Source: CAVVAE01 sp963746185 (lineage in GTDB: Bacteria > Actinomycetota > Actinomycetes > Propionibacteriales > Nocardioidaceae). Taken from it: a stretch of 64,000 nucleotides of DNA. This document shows, piece after piece, positions 9,458 to 17,495 of this stretch. Where the stretch lies: contig CAVVAE010000004.1 of NCBI GenBank assembly GCA_963746185.1, positions 1,922,001 to 1,986,000 on the forward strand, read 5' to 3'. The translations under genes and the position numbers were made by a program. The notes under the pieces were generated by a model that was not told the DNA's origin, did no database searches, and saw nothing but the letters and a program-made list of their open reading frames with translations. The first letter of the stretch is position 1. Each line of letters opens with the position of its first letter.

Positions 9458-12400
9458 ATGAACATCGGACGTATTGCTCTCGCCACGGCGGTCACGGCCG
9501 CCCTGGCGCTGTCGGGCCCCCTGGCCACGCCAACCCAGGCAGCTCAGCCATCAGTACCGGGTCCCACGCCCGGGGCGATGCCCAACGTCGTTCCCTCGAA
9601 CAAGACCCCAGCCGTCAACGACGGTGATGTCCGCGGTATCGCCCAGGTCGGCACGACGATGGTCATCGGCGGAGAGTTCACGAGTGTGGGCGGCCAGACC
9701 CGCAACCACATCGCCGCGTTCAACCAGACGACCGGCGTCCTGAGCACCACCTTCGCGCCGTCGGTCAACGGACCCGTGTACTCAGTCATCCCCGGACCTG
9801 TCGCCCGTACGGCCTACATCGCCGGCAACTTCACCGCGATCGATGGCGTAGCCCGCAAGAACCTGGCTCTCGTCAACGTCGACACCGGTGCTGTCGTGAC
9901 CAGCTTCAAGCCGCCCGGGTTCTCGGCGAAGATCAACGACATCGTCCTCCGCGGCAACCGGCTGTACCTCGGAGGCGCGTTCGCCAAGGTCGGCGTCGTC
10001 GTTCACAACGGACTGGCCTCGCTCAACGCCACGACGGGGGCACTCGACCCGTTCATGAACGTGCAAATGACCGGACACCACAACAGCACCGGGACTGGTG
10101 CGCAGGGGCCGGTGGGTCCCTGGGGCATCGATGTCACTGCGGACGGCAGCAAGATGGTGGTGATCGGCAACTTCAAGTTCGCCGATGGACTGCTGCGCGA
10201 CCAGGTCGCACTGATTGACCTGACCGGACCCAGCGCAGCCGTACAAACCTCATGGAACACCACGCGCTACTCACCCCTGTGCTTCAGCTGGGCGTTCGAC
10301 TCCCACGTGCGCGGGGTGTCGTTCTCCCCTGACGGCTCCTACTTCGTCATTGCCTCGACCGGCGGTCCCAACCCGGGAACCCTGTGCGACGCCGCCGCGC
10401 GGTTTGACACCAACGCGATCGGCACCGACGTACAGCCGACCTGGATCGCCGAGACCGGCGGCGACACCACCTGGGCCGTGACGATCACCGACACTGCCGT
10501 CTACGTGGGTGGACACCAGCGATGGGCCAACAACCCCGACGGCCGTGACAGCGCCGGCCCCGGAGCCGTCCCGCGCCCGGGCCTGATGGCCCTCGACCCG
10601 ATCAGTGGCCGACCCTTGCAGTGGAACCCTGGACGCAACCCGGCAGGCAAGGCGGTGTACGCGATGCTCGCGACCGCCGAAGGGCTGTACATCGGCTCGA
10701 ACACCGACTGGATCGGTGACTTCGAGTACCTCCGTCCCAAGATCGCCTTCTTCCCGTACGCCGGAGGCACGCCGGTGGCGTCGACGCAGGTTGGCAAGCT
10801 CCCGGGAAGCCTCTATGTCGGTGGTTCGCAGTCGACGGGTCAATCCAACGTGCTCTACCGAGTCAATGCCGGTGGTGCGGCGATCCCGTCCTTGGACAGC
10901 GGACCCGGCTGGTCGGCTGACGACGGCACCACCAACCCGCTCCGGACCACGGGCAGCTCAGTCTCGACGTACGCGCCTGTCTCCCAGGTCGACTCGACCG
11001 TTCCGGCAAGCACGCCAGCCGCGGTCTTCGACAGCGAGCGCTGGGACGGGTCGAGCAGCCCAGAGATGGAATGGACCTTCCCCATCACCAAGAACATCCC
11101 GGTCCAGGTTCGTCTCTACATGTCGAACCGGTGCACCTGCACGAGCGGAAACGGACTCCGGACGTTCGACGTCCAGGTGAACGGATCGACGGCTCTCAAC
11201 GACGTGGATCCCTATCGCCAATTCGGCGACCAGACAGGTTCGATGCGGTCGGTCAACCTGACAGTCCCGGGCAACAACAAGGTCACCGTCAAGTTCGTGC
11301 ATCAAGTGAGCAACCCGGTGATCAACGCGATCGAAATTGTCCGGACTGACATCGCGCCGCCGCCGCCAGGCGGGATCGACCAGTTGTCGAAGGTGAGTTT
11401 CGACGGCACGACCGCTTCGGCTCAGCTGCCGGTCGACAACGGTGGGATCTTGTGGAGCCAGACACGTGGTGCCTTCATGCTCGGCAACACGCTGTTCTAC
11501 GGCTACACCGACGGCTTCCTCTACTCCAGGACCTACGACGGAACGACGTTTGGGCCGGCCGTCAAGATCGACCCCTACTTCGACGCGAAGTGGTCGACCG
11601 TGGACAACAACCTCGGCGGCACCTACAAGGGTGCTAGGCCGACCCTGTACGCCCAGATGCCCAACGTCTCCGGCATGTTCTACGCGGCTGGCAAGCTCTA
11701 CTACACGCAGACCGGGAGCTCTAGTCTTCGCTGGCGTTGGTTCACCCCGGACAGCGGGATCATGGACGAGCGCAACACCACCGTGACGAGCAGTGTCAAC
11801 TTCACTGACGTCGGCGGCATGTTCGCCGATGGAGGCTTCCTCTACTACGTCACGAAGTCCGACGGCAAGTTGAACAAGGTGAGCTTCTCGAACGGGACAG
11901 TTTCGGGAAGCCCCACGGTGGTCAGTGGACCCGGTGTCGACGGCGTGGACTGGCGCAACAGATCGCTGTTCCTGTTCGCACCGAACCGGCTTCCGACGGC
12001 CGCGTTCGGCGATCCGAACTGCACGTTCCTGAGTTGCGACTTCAATGGCGGGGCGTCATCGGATCCGGATGGTCAGGTCGTGTCGTACTCCTGGAACTTC
12101 GGTGATGGTCAGACCGGGAGCGGGGAAACGCCGTCACACAACTTCCCCGACGGTGGGCCGTACAACGTCCAGCTGACGGTGACCGACAATGAGGGCGGCA
12201 CGGCCGTCGTGACGCATCAAGTCACGGTGACTGCGCCCCCGAACGTGCTACCGAACGCGGCCTTCGACTCCCAGTGCACTGACCTGCGTTGTGGTTTCGA
12301 TAGCTCGACGTCATCCGACCCGGATGGGGACGTTGCGTCGTACGCCTGGGACTTCGGAGACGGCGAGACGAGCAACGCGCCGAACCCGTCGCATCTGTAC

Positions 12401-13132
12401 ACCACGGCGGGCGACCACATGGTTCAGCTCACCGTGACCGACAACGACGGCGCCACCAACTCGGTGAGCCATCAGGTGACGGTGGCGGATCCCCCGGCGA
12501 GTGGCCTGAACTTCGTGGGCGCGGACCACTCTGATCCTGGCGCGAAGAAGTTCAAGGACGTCAACGTCCCGGCGCAAGCTCAGGTCGGCGACACCATGGT
12601 GCTCGCGTGGACCAGGGCGACGGCCGCTACCTGGACAGGTCCGACCGGTGTGACCGGATGGACCGAGTTCGACTCGTTCACGAACGGCCCGGTTATCACG
12701 ACGGTCTGGACGAAGCAGGTCACGACAGGTGCTCTCGGTGCCAACATCCGGATGGACTCGCCGGCTTTTGCGCAGGGCATGTTGAACCTGGGCGTCTACA
12801 CCGGCGCGGACAACACCCACGCGATCACCGCGGCCCACGCTGGAGACATCTCGAAGACCGCGCACACCACTGCCACGATCCAGGCCGGCTCTGGCGACTG
12901 GGTGGTGTCGTACTGGGTGGACAGGTCCGATACGACGGCCTCCTGGACTGCACCGGCTGGGGCGACGCAGCGAGACGTTGCTATCGGAACGGGAACTGGT
13001 CACTTCGACTCCTTGATGGCCGACTCGGGGGGCCCGGTTTCTGCTGGCCCGTACGACGGTCTGACCGCAACCACTGATGCCGTCAGCAACCGGGCGAACA
13101 TGATCACCCTGGTGCTCACGGCTTCACCCTGA
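9458..13132 (+). CDS. Secreted multidomain surface protein P2 (propeller, malectin, 2 PKD, shared C-terminal domain)
   Basis: A 1224-residue intact paralogue of P1. ATG 9458 has GAGGGG upstream and opens a Sec signal peptide (cleavage near residue 31, TQAAQP). Order: propeller-type repeats (about 45-452, e.g. VIGGEFTSVGGQTRNH), one malectin-like domain (about 463-631), a second repeat region (about 641-844), two PKD domains (about 844-926 and 927-1010, each starting with a Cys pair and containing WNFGDGQ or WDFGDGE), and the shared C-terminal domain (about 1016-1224). No LPXTG, choline-binding or S-layer-homology anchor was seen, so retention at the surface would need another mechanism. It is the reference for judging the P1 frameshift. 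Glycan or cell-wall binding is inferred from the malectin and PKD folds. Confidence 0.85.
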   Translation: MNIGRIALATAVTAALALSGPLATPTQAAQPSVPGPTPGAMPNVVPSNKTPAVNDGDVRGIAQVGTTMVIGGEFTSVGGQTRNHIAAFNQTTGVLSTTFAPSVNGPVYSVIPGPVARTAYIAGNFTAIDGVARKNLALVNVDTGAVVTSFKPPGFSAKINDIVLRGNRLYLGGAFAKVGVVVHNGLASLNATTGALDPFMNVQMTGHHNSTGTGAQGPVGPWGIDVTADGSKMVVIGNFKFADGLLRDQVALIDLTGPSAAVQTSWNTTRYSPLCFSWAFDSHVRGVSFSPDGSYFVIASTGGPNPGTLCDAAARFDTNAIGTDVQPTWIAETGGDTTWAVTITDTAVYVGGHQRWANNPDGRDSAGPGAVPRPGLMALDPISGRPLQWNPGRNPAGKAVYAMLATAEGLYIGSNTDWIGDFEYLRPKIAFFPYAGGTPVASTQVGKLPGSLYVGGSQSTGQSNVLYRVNAGGAAIPSLDSGPGWSADDGTTNPLRTTGSSVSTYAPVSQVDSTVPASTPAAVFDSERWDGSSSPEMEWTFPITKNIPVQVRLYMSNRCTCTSGNGLRTFDVQVNGSTALNDVDPYRQFGDQTGSMRSVNLTVPGNNKVTVKFVHQVSNPVINAIEIVRTDIAPPPPGGIDQLSKVSFDGTTASAQLPVDNGGILWSQTRGAFMLGNTLFYGYTDGFLYSRTYDGTTFGPAVKIDPYFDAKWSTVDNNLGGTYKGARPTLYAQMPNVSGMFYAAGKLYYTQTGSSSLRWRWFTPDSGIMDERNTTVTSSVNFTDVGGMFADGGFLYYVTKSDGKLNKVSFSNGTVSGSPTVVSGPGVDGVDWRNRSLFLFAPNRLPTAAFGDPNCTFLSCDFNGGASSDPDGQVVSYSWNFGDGQTGSGETPSHNFPDGGPYNVQLTVTDNEGGTAVVTHQVTVTAPPNVLPNAAFDSQCTDLRCGFDSSTSSDPDGDVASYAWDFGDGETSNAPNPSHLYTTAGDHMVQLTVTDNDGATNSVSHQVTVADPPASGLNFVGADHSDPGAKKFKDVNVPAQAQVGDTMVLAWTRATAATWTGPTGVTGWTEFDSFTNGPVITTVWTKQVTTGALGANIRMDSPAFAQGMLNLGVYTGADNTHAITAAHAGDISKTAHTTATIQAGSGDWVVSYWVDRSDTTASWTAPAGATQRDVAIGTGTGHFDSLMADSGGPVSAGPYDGLTATTDAVSNRANMITLVLTASP

Positions 13133-13138
13133 CGGGAA

Positions 13139-13189
13139 CCGTGACGGGACGGGCATGCGAGCGACCGCGACGCCCGATCCCGTTCACGG
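13139..13189 (+). terminator. Stem-loop after P2
   Basis: CCGTGACGGGACGGGC (13139-13154) can pair with GCCCGATCCCGTTCACGG (13172-13189) with small bulges. It begins 6 bases after the P2 stop. Confidence 0.6.
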
Positions 13190-13374
13190 GGAGTAGTCGG
13201 ATGCTCGCAGTGAACCGTTAATGGAGCCGAAAGCACGACCCTTCATCACCCTGAGAAGTCGGCTGGTTACGCAAACACAAACCTGAAACTCGAATTCAAG
13301 AATCGGGGTTCAGCGACCCGCAGGTTGCTGCATGATCGACACAAGTTTCACAACGGAAGTTGAGGCAGATCACC

Positions 13375-15801
13375 ATGCGTTTCCCTCGAAGAGCCGTCCA
13401 CGTCCTTACGGTTTTCACGTTGTTGGTGCTTTCCCCAGTTCTGCTGAGGGGAACTGCGGACGTCAGCGTGGCAGCTGACGCGCCAGTCGGCTTCGTGGGG
13501 GTGGCGCATTCGGATCCTGCGTCTCAAAAGTTCAAGTCGGTGGCCGTTTCGGGCCTCGCGCAAGCGGGTGACACCGCGGTGATGATCTTCACGCGGGCGA
13601 CCACCGTGACGTGGACAGGACCAACCGGGGTGACGGGGTGGACGCAGGTTGACTCCTTCGCCAACACGGGCTTGACCTCGACGGTGTGGACAAAGACGCT
13701 CGGCGCCGGCGACGTCGGTGCGCTGGTGCGGTTCGACACCGCTAACTTCGCGAAGGCGATGCTGTCCGTTGCCGTGTACTCCGGAGTCGACCCCACAGTG
13801 CCGGTGGTCACGCACGCGGCGGACTCAGCAGTGACGAACCACACGACGCCTTTGGTGACCGCGACGGCTGACGACTGGGTGGTGTCGTACTGGGTCGACA
13901 AGGCGGACACGACGACGGCATGGACGCCGCCGGCGTCGGTGACGTCACGGGACGTGGCGATCGGCACCGGGAGCGGCCGCTACAGCTCGTTGCTGGCCGA
14001 CTCGGGAGGTCCGGTGTCGGCTGGTAGCTACGGTGGCAAGGTAGCGACGACCAATGCCGACAGCAGGGCACTGATGTGGAGCATCGCGCTGCCTGGCGAC
14101 ACCCAAACGCCGGTCAACCAGCCCCCCGTGGCGGCTTTCACCTCCGATTGTGACGACCTGAGCTGCGATTTCGACGGCTCGGACTCGTCTGACAGTGATG
14201 GAACTGTCGACGCGTACGAATGGGACTTCGGTGATGGCAACACCGCCACTGGTGAGACACCTGCTACCCACACGTATGGCGCCGAAGGTGACTATCTGGT
14301 GCAGCTGAGCGTGACCGATGATGACCTGGCCACTGACACGGTGAGCCATCTGGTGTCGGTGGGCACGCAGCCCGAGCCTGAGGTTGATTTCGTGGGCGCT
14401 GCTCATTCGGATGCTTCGTCACAACGGTTCAAGACAGCGACGCTGTCTCCACAGGCACAGGCCGGCGACACGGCTGTGCTGGTGATGACCCGGGCGACCA
14501 CCGTGACCTGGACGGGGCCGACCGGTGTGACCGGGTGGACCCAGGAGGACTCCTTCGCCAGCGGTGGGCTGACATCAACGGTGTGGACCAAGACGGTGGC
14601 GGCGGGTGAGCCAGGTGACGTCGTTCGGTTCGACACCGCCAACTTCGCCAAGGCGATGGTGACGGTTGCGGTGTACTCCGGTGTTGACGCTTCGGGTCCG
14701 GCGGTGACCCATCGCGCGGATTCTGCGGTGACCAGTCACACGACGCCGCTGATCACGACGTCGACCGATGACTGGGTGGCGTCGTACTGGGTCGACAAGT
14801 CTGACACCACAACGACCTGGACGCCGCCGGCGTCGGTGACGTCACGGGACGTGGCGATCGGCACCGGGACGGGACGTTACAGCTCGTTGCTGGCTGACTC
14901 CGGCGGTCCGGTGTCGGCCGCGAGCTACGGCGGCAAGGTAGCGACAACCAATGCCGCGAGCCGAGCACTGATGTGGAGCATCGCGTTGCCCTCAGGACCC
15001 ACCACACCACCGCCGGATGGTGATGTGACCAAGCTGATGGTGATCGTGGAGGAGAACAAGACGATCGATGTGGTCGACAACATGCCCTTCCTCAAGGGAC
15101 TCTCCGACACGTACGGCCACGCCACGAACTTCCATGGACTCGTCCATCCGAGTGAGGGCAACTACATCGCCATGGTTTCCGGCCAGGGAGCCAATACCTG
15201 CGGGTTGAACAACCCCCTCCCGGCCGCCTGTCCTCAGCCTGGGCCGACCGTATTCGGGCAGGCCATCGCGGCCGGCAAGACAGCGAAGACGTATGCCGAG
15301 TCGATGGTGGGTAACTGCCGGAAGACCAACAACACGTTGTACGCCGTGCGGCACAACCCGTGGCCTTACTTCTCTGCAGAAGCCGCGAACTGCGCCACCT
15401 TTGACGTCCCTCTCGGCACGACGTCCTCGGGCGCATTCATCTCCGACATCAACGCAGGCGCGTTGCCCAACGCCTCCATGGTGGTGCCTAACCTCATCAA
15501 CGACGCGCACGACGGCACGGTCGAACAGGCCGATGACTGGCTGGCGGACTGGGTTCCCCGCATCATGGCCGGCCCCGACTATCAAGCCGGCAACCTCGCC
15601 ATCGTCGTGACGTTCGACGAAGGGATTGGCGCGAACCAGAACATTCCGTTCATCGTTGTCAGCCCTGGTGCCACGGGCATTGTGGCCACGGGGAATTACG
15701 ATCACTACCACCTGGCTCGCTTGTACGCCGATATCCTCGGAGTGCCTCCGCTCAACTTGGCGAACGGCGCACCGGGATTGAGGGCCGCCTTCGGGTTGTA
15801 G
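13375..15801 (+). CDS. Secreted PF04185-type phosphoesterase with PKD and two shared C-terminal-type domains
   Basis: An 808-residue exported protein. ATG 13375 has GAGG 9 bases upstream; an in-frame TTG at 13360 is the alternative. After a signal peptide (about 1-37) come a first copy of the shared beta-rich domain (about 36-240), a PKD domain (about 247-333, DCDDLSCDFDG then YEWDFGDGN), a second copy of the shared domain (about 336-539), a short PPP linker and a C-terminal phosphoesterase (about 551-807). The latter has MVIVEENKTIDVV, SEGNYIAMVSG and VVTFDEG, as in acid phosphatase/phospholipase C family PF04185. Here the accessory domains precede the enzyme, the reverse of the phosphatase at 17496. 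PKD plus the second shared domain lie in the 871-bp inverted repeat. Substrate unknown. Confidence 0.83.
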   Translation: MRFPRRAVHVLTVFTLLVLSPVLLRGTADVSVAADAPVGFVGVAHSDPASQKFKSVAVSGLAQAGDTAVMIFTRATTVTWTGPTGVTGWTQVDSFANTGLTSTVWTKTLGAGDVGALVRFDTANFAKAMLSVAVYSGVDPTVPVVTHAADSAVTNHTTPLVTATADDWVVSYWVDKADTTTAWTPPASVTSRDVAIGTGSGRYSSLLADSGGPVSAGSYGGKVATTNADSRALMWSIALPGDTQTPVNQPPVAAFTSDCDDLSCDFDGSDSSDSDGTVDAYEWDFGDGNTATGETPATHTYGAEGDYLVQLSVTDDDLATDTVSHLVSVGTQPEPEVDFVGAAHSDASSQRFKTATLSPQAQAGDTAVLVMTRATTVTWTGPTGVTGWTQEDSFASGGLTSTVWTKTVAAGEPGDVVRFDTANFAKAMVTVAVYSGVDASGPAVTHRADSAVTSHTTPLITTSTDDWVASYWVDKSDTTTTWTPPASVTSRDVAIGTGTGRYSSLLADSGGPVSAASYGGKVATTNAASRALMWSIALPSGPTTPPPDGDVTKLMVIVEENKTIDVVDNMPFLKGLSDTYGHATNFHGLVHPSEGNYIAMVSGQGANTCGLNNPLPAACPQPGPTVFGQAIAAGKTAKTYAESMVGNCRKTNNTLYAVRHNPWPYFSAEAANCATFDVPLGTTSSGAFISDINAGALPNASMVVPNLINDAHDGTVEQADDWLADWVPRIMAGPDYQAGNLAIVVTFDEGIGANQNIPFIVVSPGATGIVATGNYDHYHLARLYADILGVPPLNLANGAPGLRAAFGL
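14121..14991 (+). repeat. 871-bp inverted repeat, copy A
   Basis: This segment of the phosphoesterase gene encodes its PKD domain and second shared domain. Its reverse complement occurs at 17505-18375 inside the other phosphatase gene, with exactly equal length. The proteins are identical and antisense frames through both copies also match, so nucleotide identity is at or near 100 percent. Homology stops abruptly at both ends. Confidence 0.9.
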
Positions 15802-15832
15802 GCCACCCACGCAAACGAACCTGGGGGACCAG

Positions 15833-16657
15833 TTGGACGACGACGCGCGGCGGGTGTTCGTCGGTGGTCTGCACCGCAGCGGCACAACGCCGTTGGCGCG
15901 CGCCCTCGACAGCCACCCCGACGTCAGTGGGCTGCATGACACCGGGGTGTTCGAGGACGAGGGCCAACATCTCCAGGACGTCTACCCGAAGATCAGGGCG
16001 TACGGCGGCATGGGGCGGTTCGCCAACGCTGAAGCGGCCCACCTGACAGAGGCATCGCCATTGGTGACACCCGAGAATCGTCAGCGATTGCTGGCTGCCT
16101 GGGAGCCGTACTGGGACCTGCAAAGCCCTTACCTGCTGGAGAAGTCGCCCTCAAACCTCATCATGGGCAGGTTTCTCCAGGCGGTCTTTCCCGGGTCGGC
16201 TCTGATCGTTGTCGTGCGCCATCCCATCGTCGTCTCGCTCGCCCTGCAGAAATGGAACCCGCGGTTCTTTGCTCGCAACGGTCGTCGTCACGTCAGTCTG
16301 CCCGGCTTGGTGGAGCACTGGCTCCGCGCCCACGACACCATGCGAGCGGATGCTGCGCGACTCGATCGCTTGCTGGTCCTTCGCTACGAGACCTTGGTAG
16401 AGCAACCGGTGGATGAGCTTGCGCGAGTGCAGCGATTTCTTGGTCTGACGACGCCGATCTCCAGCGACACCTTGCGACCTGGTCGCAGCCAGGCCTACGA
16501 AGAGGAGTGGGACGCCTACCGATCGGGCAGCGCGCGGAAACAACGCATCCGGAGGACGATCGAGGAGCGGTTCGGTCCGGCCATCGCCGACTACGGGTAT
16601 GACGTCGCCGACCTGACGAAGCACTCGACTACCTCGGTGGTCCCCGGCGCCGAGTAG
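15833..16657 (+). CDS. P-loop sulfotransferase
   Basis: A 274-residue protein starting at TTG 15833, preceded by GGGGGA. The PAPS-binding 5' loop is GGLHRSGTTPLARALDSHP (about residues 11-29), the 3'-phosphate element is VVVRHPIVVSLALQKW (about 124-139), and RYETLVEQP follows near 182, matching the sulfotransferase family. It lies in the roughly 2.5-kb segment between the two arms of the 871-bp inverted repeat, so inversion would flip it. It is convergent with the lipoprotein gene. It is the third sulfotransferase in the glycan region; the acceptor is unknown. Confidence 0.83.
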   Translation: MDDDARRVFVGGLHRSGTTPLARALDSHPDVSGLHDTGVFEDEGQHLQDVYPKIRAYGGMGRFANAEAAHLTEASPLVTPENRQRLLAAWEPYWDLQSPYLLEKSPSNLIMGRFLQAVFPGSALIVVVRHPIVVSLALQKWNPRFFARNGRRHVSLPGLVEHWLRAHDTMRADAARLDRLLVLRYETLVEQPVDELARVQRFLGLTTPISSDTLRPGRSQAYEEEWDAYRSGSARKQRIRRTIEERFGPAIADYGYDVADLTKHSTTSVVPGAE

Positions 16658-16663
16658 GAGGCG

Positions 16664-17323
16664 TCAGGCTGTGAACGTCACGTCGAAGCAGCCGCGATCA
16701 GCACCGGAGACCGCAGTAAGCCGCCATGCACCTGGTGACGGCACCGGGATGGAGACGCTGTAGTAGCTCCACGCGTTGGCGGTCTGGGCGACATCGGAGC
16801 TGACCGAGACCGACTTTCCGGATCGCCCCATCGGCTTCATCGTCACCGTGACGCCCGACATCGGCTTGGTATGACGCGGGATCACGTACAGCGAGACGAC
16901 GGGCTGCTCAGATCCGGAGTCGTCATCGGCGTACTGCTGTCTCGCTGTCTCGAAGTTGCCGGCCGCGAGGTCGCCTGATCGCAGGTCCCGGCCGTCGCCG
17001 ACGGAGACACAGTCTGAGGAGTTGGATCCAGGCAGCGACTCGAGTACGGCGTTCTGGATGCCAGAGGGCGGCGGCTCGGTGGCTTGCGTCTCGCCTGGTG
17101 GGTTGGACTTGATGGGGCCGCCTGGGGTCAGCGAGCCGGGTTCGCCCTGCGCGATGCCGGTCTCGGTACCTGGGTCGGCACTCGTTGATGCCGAGCTCGA
17201 GCCGTTCGACGACGTCGACTCCGATGTCGGGCTCGAGCTGGAGGAGTCGCACGCGCTGAGGACCAGCAACAGGGCGACGTTTGCACCGATCAGGGGCAGG
17301 CCCACGCTTCGTCTGACGTTCAT
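16664..17323 (-). CDS. Ser/Thr-rich lipoprotein of unknown function
   Basis: A 219-residue lipoprotein. ATG 17323 has GGGGGA upstream. The N-terminus is MNVRRSVGL, a hydrophobic segment and lipobox VLSAC (Cys about 25). Residues about 26-95 are a low-complexity Ser/Thr/Pro/Gly linker; the rest is a small domain with two Cys (SDCVSV and RGCFDV) that may form a disulfide. No family was recognised. It is convergent with the sulfotransferase, 6 bases between stops, inside the segment flanked by the inverted repeats. A cell-envelope location is the only safe inference. Confidence 0.7.
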   Translation of the reverse strand: MNVRRSVGLPLIGANVALLLVLSACDSSSSSPTSESTSSNGSSSASTSADPGTETGIAQGEPGSLTPGGPIKSNPPGETQATEPPPSGIQNAVLESLPGSNSSDCVSVGDGRDLRSGDLAAGNFETARQQYADDDSGSEQPVVSLYVIPRHTKPMSGVTVTMKPMGRSGKSVSVSSDVAQTANAWSYYSVSIPVPSPGAWRLTAVSGADRGCFDVTFTA

Positions 17324-17495
17324 GCTGTCCCCCATGGGTCGGTCGTTGGCCGAGTCGCCGTCACGGTCGACCGGGGTGCCGGTCGTTCGCTTGAGTTTAA
17401 GTGATCGTTGGCAGTGAAGATGGGCGATCACTGAGACTCTCAGCAGCCGCTAGGTCCTCCGGCGACGCGCCTCGGTCACTGTCCCGGACCGCGGT

